Notes: a model not told the origin generated them from the sequence alone. DNA of 64,000 bases from Vombatus ursinus (GCF_900497805.2 NW_020954548.1:8286905-8350904); one strand, 5' to 3'; counted from the first letter of the stretch, positions 32,441 to 43,429 are shown. Numbers and translations are program-made.

Positions 32441-33600
32441 GTGGGTGGCAGATTTTTTGTTATGTTGGAAGCTATCTGTTGACCCTTAGTATATTACTCC
32501 CAAAATAGTTAGCCTTCCCCCTTACTCAGTATCTAGCCCTCCTCCCCCATTCACTCTTCCCAGCTGTTGCTCATCTGTTTCTATCTGGAGAACTTCTGGT
32601 ATTTTGAACAGATTGATCACCCTTTCTTTGCTTCAAGGCTCATTTCTCAATGTCTCAACAATTCTAAAAATACCTCTTTTTTTTTTAAACTACTAAAAAG
32701 AGAGGAGTAGATAACACTCCAAGGTCAGAAGCAGATTAGACAGTGAATAGAGAATTGAATGCAGGAGTTTGGACGTTGAGTCCAAGGCTTTGTCTATAAA
32801 ATCAAACCAGTTCTCAGAGAGCTTTCTAAGCTCTCTAATATTTCAAGTACATAAATCGAGATAGTTTTCTCTGGAACAATAAAATATCAGCTCTTCAGAA
32901 TTCAGACTGAGACCTGAAGTGAGGAGGATAAGCTACAAATTTATTTCAGGACATCTGCTGACCTTGACATTTGACAAATGTATGTCTAAATTAAAACACT
33001 GCAGGACCATGTTGTCTCTCTTTCCAAAAGCAACTATTTATTTTGATCTGCAGGTTTTCTCAGTAAGTTGGATGATCTTGGTACCTTTTTAGTAATTCTT
33101 GTGGTAAATGATTTCCTAATGTTGTAATCATTGGATTAGAGACTCTCTCATGATATGAAAAGTCCAGGAATACTACTTTGAGGGATTTTTTCTATTGGTA
33201 GACCCAGAGTCTCTACTCAGGAAACCACCCCCCCACCCCCCACCCCCAGTATACTGGGCCAAATTCTCCCCTTGTGCCATGTATTTAATCCATAATTTTA
33301 TAGAATAAAGTTTTATTAAAAGGAAAGGAAAGAAACAGAAATATTCGATGACCAATCATTAGTGCCAAAGGTTTATGTAAATCCCTAGAGTCACTTCCAG
33401 TTTTAAGTATGAGAGTTTTTCTTGTGGAAGCCCTGACTTAACACATCCTGTCTGGGCTTATGACTCGTTAACACTGGAAAGGGGAGGGTGGATAGTAATG
33501 GCCATCCCTTCTTGCCCATCCACTAGCATAGATCCATAGTATACAATCTCTCAGTTTTTCAGGTAAGGCTAGAGATTCTCTGTGGAGTCCTTCTGCCTTC
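32441..33600. other. Unclassified with C-rich tract
   Basis: No transposon recognised. Notable only for the C-tract at 33228-33247. The minus frame 33173-33355 reads through that tract (glycine-rich) and is not a gene. Confidence 0.4.
33228..33247 (-). other. Potential G-quadruplex motif
   Basis: The plus strand has C-runs of 7, 6 and 5 separated by single A bases. On the minus strand this gives four or more G-tracts of at least three, enough for an intramolecular G-quadruplex. Confidence 0.6.
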
Positions 33601-34745
33601 CAAGGCTGTATCCTTAGTATAAGATGAGGAACCCTAACTGTGGTTGTTCCCCGAAGATTTTGTCCTGGACCTTTTTCTCTTCTTCTTCTACATTTTCTCT
33701 CTTAGATGAGCTGATGGGTTTAACTATCATCTCAATGTAAATGGCTCCCACATCTACATAACCAGTCCCAGTCTCTCCCTCAGGCTATTTAGTCACACAT
33801 CAGCAACTGCCTATTGGATGTTTCAAAGTTGGTGTCCTTTAGGGATCTCAAAGTCAACATGTCCAAAATTGAACCCATCAATTTTTCCCCAGATTTCTCC
33901 CCCTCTTTTGAATTTCCCAATTTCTGTCAAGGGCCCTATCATTCTTCCAATCACGTGGGTTTGCAACCTTGAAATTATTTCCAGTTCCTCTCTCCCTCAT
34001 CCTATGTATCCAATTGGCTGCCAAATCCTGTCATTGCTAGATATCTCTTTCATCTGCCCCCTTCTCTCTACCCCATAACCACCATCCTACTTCAAGTGTT
34101 CATCATCTCTGGCTTGGACTATTGTAATAGCCACAGGTTATTACAGTCAGTCAAATCTCCATGTTTTTGTGAAGGTGATTTTCCTAGGACGTGGATATGA
34201 CCATATTACTCGCCTGTTCTATAAACCCACATGGCTGTCTTTGCCACCAGGATCAAATATAACCCTGTCTGTTTTAAAGCTCTTCATAAGCTAACCTCAA
34301 TCTACCTTTCCAGCTTTATTATATATGATTCCCATTGCCGTACTCTCTGGTCTAGGCACCAAACTGGTCCCCTTGCTGTGGTCCACACATTCCATTCCAT
34401 CTCCCATCTCTATGTCTTGGCAGTGGCTGTAGCTCATGGCTGGCATACATTCCATCCTCACCCCCACCTCTTAAATCCCTTTATTTTCTTCAGCACTCAA
34501 CTTAAGAACAACCTTCTCCTTTTATATTCCCCACAGGTGATAGTATTTTCTGTTCCTCGCAGGTACTGCCTGCTCCACATTATTTAGTGTCTTTTTTATA
34601 TTCTTTGTAAATTCTTACACATGTCCATTTTGTCTCTCCCAATAGAATGAAAGCTCCTTGAGGGTAAGAACTGTTCTTATCCACAGCATCTGCACAATGC
34701 CCGGCACATAGTAGGTACTAAAAATGCTTATTGATTAATTGATTG
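33600..34745 (+). mobile_element. L2-clade LINE, RT C-terminal part and 3' end
   Basis: The frame 33818-34075 reads LNPSIFPQISPP, LNFPISVKGPIILPITWVCNLEI and IGCQILSLLDISFICPLLS, the block before the SRLDYCNSLL motif, whose remnant (GGCTTGGACTATTGTAATAG) follows at about 34110. Region 34234-34590 resembles the FKALHxLxxxYLS..FxIxxSR.. C-terminus. The 3' end has AATGAAAGCTCCTTGAGGGT, CCCGGCACATAGTAGGTACT and ends at TTGATTGATGA. The antisense copy at 61300-62620 carries the same blocks. Confidence 0.85.
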
Positions 34746-35260
34746 ATGACCTATCCAAGACTTAATGGGTTCTTCCCCAGTAGGTTGTGAGGCCTTTCCT
34801 AAAAAAGGTTCTCAACTTAGACTATTGAAAACCTTGTGGTGGGGAAAATTTAGACTCACTACACACATGTATGCATAAATTTTCTAAGCATGATTTTCTC
34901 ATTACACAGGAGTTCTAGACTACCCACTGGCAAACCTCTGTCCAGGAAGACTTTCAACTGGCTAAGCAAGTCATCATCTTCAGATGGAGGCTTAATGCTT
35001 GGAATACATATACTCATATGCTAATAAATGAGCCTTTCCTATTTGGTTAAGATTTCACTCTATTTCTAATGCAAACTGAGACACAAATTTGAAAGGTGTT
35101 GCTGGAGGAATAACCTGGCTTAATGTAATGGGTAGTAAAATGTTTTGAGGTCAGAAAGCTACAAGAAAAGTCATGACTTCTCTGTCTTTGTTTTTTTCAC
35201 TTGTAAAATTAACAAAATAGTTTCTCTTCATCTCAGAGGGATAAAAAGAGGAATAATGAG
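34746..35260. other. Unclassified
   Basis: Nothing recognised. Confidence 0.35.
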
Positions 35261-35264
35261 AAAA

Positions 35265-35420
35265 GCAGCATATTATGGTAGATAGAGCAATATCTTGGAG
35301 TCATTTTCCTCATTTCTAAAATGGGAATAATAATTTCTGCTCCACTTTCATCTTTAACCCAGTTATTATGAGGATCAAATGACATACGCTAAAGTGCTTT
35401 GTAAGTTGCAAAGGCTACAA
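35265..35420 (+). mobile_element. MIR-type SINE with internal deletion
   Basis: TGGTAGATAGAGCAATATCT head is joined directly to CATTTTCCTCATTTCTAAAA, followed by TTATGAGGATCAAATGACAT and AAAGTGCTTTGTAAGTTGC. The B-box and core are missing. Confidence 0.7.
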
Positions 35421-35421
35421 A

Positions 35422-35575
35422 TTCAATCAGCAAGCATTTATCAAGCACCTACTGTTTGTAGAGTACTTGTGTTTATTGTTGGGGGTGATACAAAATTCAG
35501 ATAAGACATGTTCCCTGCCTTCATGGAGTTCTTTGTCTACTCTACAGGTAAGATATCCACAGCTATAAAATGTCA
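35422..35575 (-). mobile_element. L2/L3 LINE 3' end, antisense
   Basis: TCAGCAAGCATTTATCAAGC, ACCTACTGTTTGTAGAGTAC and CCTGCCTTCATGGAGTTC. Confidence 0.75.
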
Positions 35576-35639
35576 TGTTAAATAATAAATACATTAGGGG
35601 AGTGCAAAACAAAGTACAAAGTCCAGGTCAAAGGGTTAA

Positions 35640-35745
35640 ACTGTGAGCTCCCCGAGGACAGACACCTTGTTTTATCCAGACTCTGTATTCAACCCAGCTT
35701 AGCACAGTGCTCTTGCAGGTCAGGTTCTTAATGTTTGTTAAAATG
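35640..35745 (+). mobile_element. L2-type 3' tail
   Basis: CTGTGAGCTCCCCGAGGACA, ACACCTTGTTTTATCCAGAC, CTTAGCACAGTGCTC and TTAATGTTTGTTAAAATGAA. Confidence 0.8.
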
Positions 35746-35859
35746 AATTGAGTTAATATGTTTCAATTTTTCTATAGATTAAATCTTATTACAGTGAATT
35801 TATCTACATTTTTTGCTTATTCTGAAGTTTCACTCCATAGATGGCATCTTGAAATGTAT

Positions 35860-35955
35860 AAGTATCATAGGGCTATAATACTTATAGCTGGAAGGAGAAT
35901 ATTAGAGATCATCTAGTCCAATATCTTCATTTTTCATATTTGAGACTTAAAAATC
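35860..35955 (-). mobile_element. CR1-tailed SINE, antisense fragment
   Basis: ACTTATAGCTGGAAGGAGAA, AGAGATCATCTAGTCCAATA and CTTCATTTTTCATATTTGAG. Confidence 0.7.
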
Positions 35956-36060
35956 TTTTTGTTATAGAGAAACTTTTGTTATAAAGTACTATAATTTGTC
36001 TGTATGAAATCTCTTAGGTCAAGTCTTCACAGTCTCAGTTACCTAGAGAGTTATTCAGGG

Positions 36061-36170
36061 TCAGTCAGTCAACAAACATTAAATGCTTAATATGTACTGA
36101 AAACATAAAGAAAGGCAAAAGCAGTCTCTACCTTCAAAGAATTTACATTTTAATGAGGGAGACATGGAAA
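36061..36170 (-). mobile_element. L2/L3 LINE 3' end, antisense
   Basis: CAGTCAACAAACATTAAATG, AAAGAAAGGCAAAAGCAGTC and CAAAGAATTTACATTTTAAT. Confidence 0.8.
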
Positions 36171-36302
36171 TAATTAGTTATGCACAAGACACATATGTGT
36201 ATAGATTTTACATTTATTACCTTTATTACATTATTATTTTATATATAGTTATACTGTTATATGCACATACATACATATATAAATATATATATATATATAC
36301 GC

Positions 36303-36540
36303 ACCTGGGTGGCACAGTGGATCTGGGCCTGAAGTCAGGAAGACTTGTCTTCCTGAGTTCAAATCTGTCCTCATCTTGCTGTGACCCTGGGCAAGTCACC
36401 TAACCCTGTTTGCCTCAGTTTCCTCACCTGTAAAATGAGCTGGAGAAGGAAACGGTAAAGCATTTCAGTATCTTTGCCAAGGAAACCCCAAATGGAGTCA
36501 TGAAGAGTTGGACATGACTAAAACAAGTGAAGAACAACAA
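36303..36540 (+). mobile_element. Marsupial SINE, long type
   Basis: CCTGGGTGGCACAGTGGATC head, TTCCTGAGTTCAAATCTGTC B-box, CTGTGACCCTGGGCAAGTCA, TTTGCCAAGGAAACCCC and an end in GAAGAACAACAAAAA. A TA-rich microsatellite (36270-36302) precedes it. Confidence 0.92.
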
Positions 36541-36551
36541 AAATACATGAA

Positions 36552-36640
36552 TGTGTGTGTGTGTGTATGTGTGTGTGTGTATGTGTGTGTAGGGAGAGAG
36601 AGAGAGAGAGAGAGAGGGAGGGAGAGAGAGTGAGAGTGAG
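36552..36640. repeat. (GT)n then (GA)n compound microsatellite
   Basis: GT units with TA interruptions to about 36590, then GA units to about 36640, starting just past the SINE's A-rich end. Confidence 0.95.
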
Positions 36641-36949
36641 ACGGTATGTTAATAGGAAGTACTCTGAAATGGGAGGGTATCGATATGCAGTGCCAGATTG
36701 CAGGACTGGGAGACAAGATCCCCAAACTGCCCTCCTACTTCTGTGAGACCCTTCCCCAAGACCATATCTAGCGCTTGGCTGCCCTTTGAGTATAAGATTT
36801 CTTCTCTGTCCTCTGCTACGGCACCCCTAGCATCTTTACTTGGGTGGACAGGGTGACCCAGCCTCCTAACTGGGCTCCTACTCTACCTATTCCTGTTTGC
36901 TGTGAAGTAGGCCTTCTGGGGCTTAAACGATCACATCGGTAGACTAAAC
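36641..36949. other. Unclassified
   Basis: Nothing recognised, about 300 bp. Confidence 0.35.
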
Positions 36950-37490
36950 CTGAAGGGACGACCTTGTACAGTCCCATCACAAATCTTAGACCTCTAGAGT
37001 TCCATCCACTGACTCCATCCTGGACTCATTGCTCAATGATTAGCGTGCCTTCCCACCCCTCATATTTGCCCCATCCCACTGCGCCTGAACCTGTGACTGA
37101 GGATATACAAACCCTATTTCCCTCCCCAACTAGTCACTCCCTTATTTCTACCCACATCAAGCCTCCCCTGCCATTGTCTCACTGCAGACCTCTACGCTAT
37201 TCTCTACTCTCCGATCCCTTGACCTTTTGTCCTCTTGCCATTCATTCCTAGCCAAACTCCAAGTCTGTGTTACTCCCACCATCTGTCTCCTTTGCTTCTA
37301 TTCACATACTGCTGAATGGAGCTGGAGGAAATCATGACACTGTGCTCACTGGGTTCACTGCAAATTGATGTTATCTAATTTCAACTGGGCCCTCATTGTA
37401 GCAGGGAAAATATTCAATTCTTCCCTAATTGATTAACTATGCCCCTCTCTATAGCAACTGTTCAAAATCTTCTTGTAACACTTCAAGGAA
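36950..37490 (+). mobile_element. L2-clade LINE, 5' part of ORF2
   Basis: The segments TCAAGCCTCCCCTGCCATTG, CTCACTGCAGACCTCTACGC and TAATTTCAACTGGGCCCTCA follow the order of the region between endonuclease and RT in the L2-clade element of marsupials, as remembered. Protein frames are broken. Confidence 0.5.
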
Positions 37491-37855
37491 TAGTGCTAAG
37501 TAATATGGGTAATTCAGGCAAAAGTAGGGAATTCATAGAAATTTCCTGGGTAATTTCCCTCAGTGATATTGTCTCAATGTTTTTACATTACTGTGAACAT
37601 AGAACACCACACTCTCTGAAGAATTATAATGGCAGGTGACCCAAAAACCAATGGAAAGATGTATGACAGGTTTAAGTCAGTTAATAATAGCTCATGAATA
37701 TTATTAAATGGCACCTGAAATATCATCTAGGAAATGTGTGATCATAAAAGGAGGTGGGCTTGTCCTGTATTGAGGAATAATAGACAGATGGCACTCTGAA
37801 GATTTTATGGAAGGATGTTGAGAAGGCATGAACTGACTAAGAGATTACACATATC
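37491..37855. other. Unclassified
   Basis: Nothing certain. GACAGATGGCACTCTGAAGA near 37783 could be a remnant of an RTE 3' region. Confidence 0.3.
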
Positions 37856-38110
37856 AATAATAAAATAATAGCTAACTTTTATATGGTGCTTTAACATTTG
37901 CAAAGTGCTTTACAAATATGTCTCATCTTATCCTCACAACAACGCTATGAGGTAGGTGCTATTATTACCCCATCATTATACAGATAAGTATACTGAGGCT
38001 GAGAGGTTAAATGACTTGCCCATTGTCACACAGCGAATAAGTGTCTGAGGCAGGATTCAAGCTCAGGTCTTCTTGACTCTGGTCAAACATTCCATTCACT
38101 TGTTGACCTT
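37856..38110 (-). mobile_element. MIR-type CORE-SINE, antisense
   Basis: AATAATAGCTAACTTTTATA, GCAAAGTGCTTTACAAATAT, CATTATACAGATAAG, GACTTGCCCATTGTCACACA, GCTCAGGTCTTCTTGACTC. Confidence 0.9.
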
Positions 38111-38159
38111 GGTACCATGGTCAAGAAGATCATAAATCCAATGGAATATTGTCAAGTAA

Positions 38160-38405
38160 CAAAGCCTATGGGACAGTGGATAGAATGCTGGTAGTTGAGA
38201 AGTCCTGAGTTAAAATCTGGCCTCAGACACTAGTTGTGCGATTCTGGGCAAGTCATTTAAACTTCTTTTTGGCACAGTTTCCTGAATTACAAAATGGGAA
38301 GAATAATAGCATCTACCTCAAAGGGATGTTGTGATGATCAAATGAGACATTATTTGTAAAGTTCTTTTTAAATCTTAAAGCACTATATAAATGTTAACTA
38401 TTATT
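38160..38405 (+). mobile_element. MIR-tailed CORE-SINE
   Basis: CTATGGGACAGTGGATAGAA head, GTCCTGAGTTAAAATCTGGC, GGGCAAGTCATTTAAAC, GTTGTGATGATCAAATGAGA and CACTATATAAATGTTAACTA. It faces the antisense MIR 50 bp upstream. Confidence 0.9.
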
Positions 38406-38584
38406 ATGATTATGATTATGATTTCTATTATTTTTATAGTTTCCTGAGGAATTTTAGCGGTTTGTGAATGTAAGCTCCCAGCCTATCTTGATGCTTTCTC
38501 CCCATAAAATAGTTAAAATAAGGCTTCAAGGGAAAGGAGTTGGTATAGGAGGTGGTGTCTTCTCTTATCTCTTCTTTGATACCA

Positions 38585-39215
38585 AACTTTCTCTTTGTAC
38601 TTTTACAATATTCATTTTCAACTGTTTTATAGTGGTTGCTTTTCCATTTAAATTTTTGTAGTCCTTTTGCATATCGATTTCTGGATTTTCCACTTTTCAT
38701 CAGTTTATGTAAGTCTTTACATCCTTCTCTATAGTAATCATAGTTTCTGTCTATTACAAGCACAGCAATATTTCATTATATTTTTGTACCATAACTGGCT
38801 TAGTAATTCCCTAATTGATAGACATTTACCTTGTTTGCAGTTTTTTGTTACCTTAAAAAAGAGTGCTACTATGAAATATTTTGGTGTATATGAAGGCTTT
38901 CTTTTTGTCAGTAACCTCCTTGAGGTATATACTGACTAGTGACACCTCTGGGTCAAAGGGTATAGACACTTGGACCACTTCCTTTGCGTCACTTAAAGTT
39001 ACATTCTGTAATGGTTGTATTGATTCACAACTCTACCAATAATGTACTAGTATTCCCAACTTTCCACAATTCCAGCAACATTAGTTATTCCCATCTTTTG
39101 TCATCTCCAACCATGTCAGTTCTCCACTTGAAAATCTTCAGGGTTTTGGCTGTTTGCTGAGTGTAAGGCTGATATGTCAATATGTTAGTAAACATTTACA
39201 TCACTTTATTTATTT
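38585..39215 (-). mobile_element. L1 3' region, antisense
   Basis: CAGCAATATTTCATTATATT, TGATAGACATTTACCTTGTT, GAGTGCTACTATGAAATATT, TTTGGTGTATATGAAGGC, TGGGTCAAAGGGTATAGACA and TTGATTCACAACTCTACCAA are the antisense L1 3' UTR and ORF2 end in order. Confidence 0.8.
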
Positions 39216-39221
39216 ATTACC

Positions 39222-39321
39222 ATTTGTTTAAAAAAAATTTTGAATTCTAAATTCTCTCCCTCCCCCTAGCCCTTTCCCCATCAATTGAAAGGGTGATAGC
39301 CATTATACATGTGATGTCCTG
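39222..39321 (-). mobile_element. L1 3' terminus, antisense, second element
   Basis: AAAAAATTTTGAATTCTAAA, TTCTCTCCCTCCCCCTAGCC and ATTATACATGTGATGTCCTG match the antisense L1 terminus seen at 49790-49890. Confidence 0.75.
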
Positions 39322-39375
39322 CATCAATAAACATTTATTAAGTGCCTTCTGTGTGCCGGGCACTGGCACCTTTGC
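39322..39375 (-). mobile_element. L2/L3 3' fragment, antisense
   Basis: GCATCAATAAACATTTATTA and AGTGCCTTCTGTGTGCCGGG. Confidence 0.8.
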
Positions 39376-39424
39376 TATTATCTTATATTTCCTTTTGTCA
39401 CAGTTATTTGGGTAGGTAAGATAT

Positions 39425-39595
39425 AGAGTAGGAAGTGAACTTAAAAGACCTCTCCAAAACATTCCACCTTATTTTGGAGATGAGGAAACTGAGGTCTAAG
39501 CAACTTTGCTGTGCCCACACAGGCAGTAAATAGTAGAGCTCAGTTCAAATGCACGTCTGTCCACAACTGCAAGGTACCCTGTCGATCCTCACATA
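39425..39595 (-). mobile_element. CR1-tailed SINE, antisense
   Basis: GAACTTAAAAGACCTCTCCA, TTGGAGATGAGGAAACTGAG and GCCCACACAGGCAGTAAATA. Confidence 0.7.
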
Positions 39596-39639
39596 ACACT
39601 GTTTGGTACCTCTTTAATGAAGTTACCATCTTTGTTTCT

Positions 39640-39775
39640 TTATCTCCTACTAGGCTATAAAACTCCATGAAAGAAAGGGTTATATTTTATTTAAACTGTT
39701 TACCTCTCTCAGCATCTAACACTGTACTGTGTACACAGTGTGTATTTAATAAATGTTTGTTGAACTAAATTAAAT
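39640..39775 (+). mobile_element. L2-type 3' tail
   Basis: AACTCCATGAAAGAAAGGGT, CAGCATCTAACACTGTACTG, AATAAATGTTTGTTGAACTA. Confidence 0.85.
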
Positions 39776-40010
39776 GTCTGAAAGGTCTTTTAGGATTGCT
39801 TGAAGGGTGGTGTTGAAAAAAGCTGTTTAGGAGGGAAATTTTTGTTGAAGTGAAGTCCATGGTTGAAGTGACTAGAAAAACAGGAAAGAAAGTGGGTACT
39901 TTGAAATTTGGGTAAATGTGAGTTGGAATTTCCCCATATAATCTGTCTTGTGATTACTCTTATGTGTACCTCACTTCTAGATTTTGTCCAAGTGTTTGCT
40001 ATACACATAT

Positions 40011-40055
40011 GTATATACATACATACATACATACATACATACGTATGTATGTATT
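40011..40055. repeat. (ATAC)n / (GTAT)n microsatellite
   Basis: ATAC units turn into GTAT units, forming a short inverted run. Confidence 0.95.
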
Positions 40056-40067
40056 TAAAGGAGCATA

Positions 40068-40322
40068 TGGGCAGTTATATGATGCAGTGGATAGAGTGCT
40101 GGGCATGGAGTCAGGAAGACCTAAGTTCAAATTTGACCTTAAACACTTACTAGCTATGTGACCCCTGGGCAAGTCACTTAACCCTGTTTGCCTCAGTTTT
40201 CTTATCTATAAAATGAGCTGGAGAAGAAAATGGCAAACCACTCTGGTATCTTTGCCAAGAAAGCCCCAAATGGGGTCACAGAGTCAGATATGAAGGAAAA
40301 ACAGCTGAACAATAAAAAAAAA
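40068..40322 (+). mobile_element. Marsupial SINE, long type
   Basis: GGGCAGTTATATGATGCAGT head, GACCTAAGTTCAAATTTGAC B-box, CCTGGGCAAGTCACTTAACC, TTTGCCAAGAAAGCCCC and CAGCTGAACAATAAAA. Confidence 0.93.
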
Positions 40323-40420
40323 AGTATGTGTGTGTGTGTATACACATGTATATACTATTCATATGTATAATATATACACATATGCACACTCAAACATATG
40401 TACACATATATATTCGACTT
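40323..40420. repeat. TG/TA-rich microsatellite
   Basis: (TG)n followed by interrupted ATAC, CATA and ACAT units at the 3' end of the SINE. Confidence 0.85.
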
Positions 40421-40492
40421 CTTTAGAGTATATTTTTGTTATTAATATTTTAAATAATGATAACTCAAATAATGAAAAGTAAATTGCTATGT

Positions 40493-40507
40493 CCACCAGG
40501 GGGTGCT
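40493..40507 (+). promoter_or_regulatory. CTCF-like motif
   Basis: CCACCAGGGGGTGCT differs from the strong CTCF core CCACCAGGGGGCGCT at one position. It lies outside recognised repeats. Motif evidence only; binding is unknown. Confidence 0.5.
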
Positions 40508-40649
40508 GTGGTGCAATGTAGTGCTCTGATTCTCTGATTTCCTTTGTTTTTTGTGTCTTTTGACCCTGTAATTACAGACTACAATGATTTATACAGTTTT
40601 ATATCAATTAACAGATTATCACATAAAAGCCTGCTCGTCTCTTGCCCAT

Positions 40650-40735
40650 TTAATGACAACAATAATAGCCAGAGTTTATACAATGCATTTGGGTTTGGAA
40701 GGTACTATATGGTGACTTTGTGAGGTAAGGAGTAC
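40650..40735 (-). mobile_element. MIR fragment, antisense
   Basis: CAATAATAGCCAGAGTTTAT and GACTTTGTGAGGTAAGGAG resemble the antisense MIR 3' part. Confidence 0.45.
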
Positions 40736-41174
40736 ACGATATAGGATCCTGATAAAGTTGGGTTACACCCTCCAGCATATGATTAACAGAAAAGAAAAAT
40801 ATTAAACTTCCTCGTTAAGGTCTTCATTGAATAAATAGGGAGGCTGTTATGGAATCATGTGTAAGCTAGGTGCTGTGGGATCACTTACATGTATCACTTA
40901 AGCCAGGACTATGCCCAGTATTTAAAGCTAAGGTGGAGAAATTGCTCTGTAGGCTTAATATCACCTGGATTGGCCTGGACTCAAACCAAATCTTTTTCAT
41001 ATTCTCCAGTATGGCCAAAATGGTTCACTTGCTGTTTGTCACAGGTGACACTCAATCTTCTCTTTCTATGCCTTTGCATTGGAAGCCTGGAACGTACTCC
41101 TTTCTTACTTCTCCTTGGAGTGTCTGGTTGCAATCAAGATTCAGAATAAATGCTTCATTTTGAATGAAAAGTTC
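40736..41174. other. Mostly unclassified; possible L2 fragment at 41050-41140
   Basis: CTATGCCTTTGCATTGGAAG and TGGAACGTACTCCTTTCTTA resemble the L2 C-terminal block (HAFALAVPxAWNALPS). The two overlapping plus frames at 40870-41163 are not genes. Confidence 0.35.
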
Positions 41175-41235
41175 TGATCTGTATATACACATATGTATAT
41201 ATGTATACATACATACATACACACACATGTATTCC
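41175..41235. repeat. (ATAC/ACAC) microsatellite
   Basis: Interrupted ATAC, ATGT and ACAC units. Confidence 0.85.
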
Positions 41236-41254
41236 AGACTTGTGACTTCTTTGG

Positions 41255-41430
41255 TGTAGAGAACTCCCTCTACCAGTGCAAATAACTCTTTTGCAACTTA
41301 TAATCTTAGAAAGTTTTCTGTGGGTGCTAAGAGTTTCAGTGACTTTATGAAGGTCACATACTATGATCATTGAATGACCATGGTCCACAGGGGTGGGACT
41401 TGGTTCCTGCTATCTAGACTCTATCATGTT
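41255..41430 (-). mobile_element. MIR3-like CORE-SINE, antisense, copy A
   Basis: GAACTCCCTCTACCAGTGCA, TTTGCAACTTATAATCTTAG, and TATGAAGGTCACATAC share order with copy B at 62919 (AAACTCCCTCTGCCAATGCA, CAGCAACTTGTAATATAAG). Confidence 0.6.
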
Positions 41431-42560
41431 GTCTCTCAGCCACATGAAATATAGCCATTGGTTGTAGTTCACATTCCCACAGGACTTTGTGCTTTATAGG
41501 ATTTTACTATCCATGTTCTTGAACTTTAGTTCCAAAGCATGGCTACCCTGGTATGTAGCATGTGATTCTCTGAACAACTTAAACTTTTCTATTCCCCTTA
41601 TTTCTTATTCCTACTTCTTATTCCTTGCATTTTCCCATATAATTCCATGTCTTATTTTTCACTGCCTCTCTCCCTACCTTCCTCTTTTCTCATCTTTGGA
41701 TTCTCTTTAGTCCCTTCTATATCACCCGAGGATGTTTGCTAGCCACTAGAATTCTGGAATAGAATACATCCCACCTAGCTGGATGAACACTGGTCATTTG
41801 TTGAGGGACATATGCCTTGCTGGGCAGACACAGTGAACTCCTCTAATTGGTCCATAGTGTCTGGGGGCTGAAGATGACTGGTGACCTACAGTGGCAGGGG
41901 GGAGGAGCACAGTCTCTTGTTGGTGGACCCCTCCCCCTTTGTTATCTATAAGAGTGAGGAGAAAGAGCTCCTTTTTTTGTGGACCCTTCTCCCTTGTAGT
42001 AAGATTTCTCTTCTTTGGACTTCCAGCAGGGCATTAGGGGGATTTCCTTCCTTTCACCAGATGTAGTAATGGTGACTTTTAATGAAAGCACAAAGGTAAA
42101 TGTGCTTGTCTAGATGAGCCTGAGACTTAAGTTATCGAACTTCTAGTTTCTGGATGATACTTCTGCCCATCTATTTCTTTTTTGTAGCAGAGGTCAGTGA
42201 TTAGCAATCTAGAGAAACTGATATTTCCAGTCTCAGTGGTTACCTTATGGGTCAAAAGTTTCTGAGTTTTGAATTTCAGCATTGACCCACCAAAGGGAGA
42301 TGTTTTCTGATAATGGTATTCCACAGAGGAGGACTACTATTGGTGTCACCTGGCAACTGAAGAACTAAAGAAAACCATGCCCTGGCTGGCCAAGAAATCT
42401 GAACCTCGCCAACCCTCCATGGTAATTGCTGTAATTACTCCAATAGGAAATGTGCAAAATGAATATGAAATATCTATTCAGCATCCCCATAAAGGTTTTT
42501 CCTTCGTACGAGAGTATGAATGTAAGAGGCTAATGGAGTGTTTTACATTTTTGTACATGT
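41431..42560. other. Unclassified, about 1.1 kb
   Basis: No repeat recognised. A promoter-like CTATAAGAGTGAGG near 41946 and GTAATTGCTGTAATTACTCC at 42422 stand out. The plus frames 41489-41710 and 42377-42652 lack domains. Confidence 0.3.
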
Positions 42561-42586
42561 TCATACACACACACACACACACACAT
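42561..42586. repeat. (CA)n microsatellite
   Basis: About 12 CA units. Confidence 0.95.
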
Positions 42587-42621
42587 CCCTTTAAGTCTTT
42601 TTTAATTAATTTCTTTTCTTT

Positions 42622-42857
42622 TTCTTGTTCAGTCATATCCGACTCTTCATGACCCCATTTGAGGTTTTCTTGGCAAAGATAATGGAGTTTGCCATTTCCT
42701 TCTCTAGCTCACTTTACACATAAGGAAATGGAGGCAAACGGGGTTAAGTTACTTGCTCTGGGTCACACAGCTAGTAAGTGTATGAGGCCAGATTTTAAAT
42801 TCAGGAAGGTGTGTCTTCCTGACTCCAAGCTGAGCTGTGCCACCTAGCTGCCCCTAT
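42622..42857 (-). mobile_element. Marsupial SINE, long type, antisense
   Basis: TCTTGTTCAGTCATATCCGA, TTTTCTTGGCAAAGATAATG, CTGGGTCACACAGCTAGTAA, and GTGCCACCTAGCTGCCCC. Confidence 0.93.
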
Positions 42858-43390
42858 GTCTTTTCTAAGATGGAGGAAATATAACAAAAACCATTTTATA
42901 CCTGGTACCCATATCATATCGAACCAACACCTTTTGTGGGAGAGGGCCCTATTATCTTCTTTTGGGAAAATCCTAGGTATGACCCATACATAAACTTTTT
43001 TTAGAAATTTTCTTGGAGTTTTACTTTGTGGTAGGGACAAAGTCAGAGAAAGAACTTGATTTTCTTTGGGATCAGGCCCCAGGATTGCACCTGGGTCTCT
43101 GTGAGTCTAGAGCTCCTTAGTTAGTGCTCTTGGGGCATACGTGAAATAATCTTGCTGAACGTGCAGCTATCTGCTCTGTTCAACTTTGAACCCTCTCTGC
43201 CTCTGATATTGTATACACAAAGTGAGCTTATGTGATAAATATACCCTATCTATGACCTGCTAGGGTAGCTAGGTGGCACAGTGGTTCTCTTACTGATGAA
43301 CTCATTTATCTTTCGAAAAACTGAAGTTTGTAATATTAAGTCATTTAAAAAAAACCCAAAAAACTTCAAGAAGAATTGTGTCCCGTTTAC
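42858..43390. other. Unclassified with a SINE head remnant
   Basis: Only GGGTAGCTAGGTGGCACAGT (43264-43283) is recognisable, the first 25 bp of a marsupial SINE, cut short by unrelated sequence. Confidence 0.5.
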
Positions 43391-43429
43391 GTGTATCTGG
43401 TTGTTGGTTGGTTATCCTTCCTTCTCACA

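Noticed and set aside
34231-34587. 118-codon plus-strand frame resembling a protein
   Set aside because: It is the L2-clade LINE C-terminus, not a host gene.
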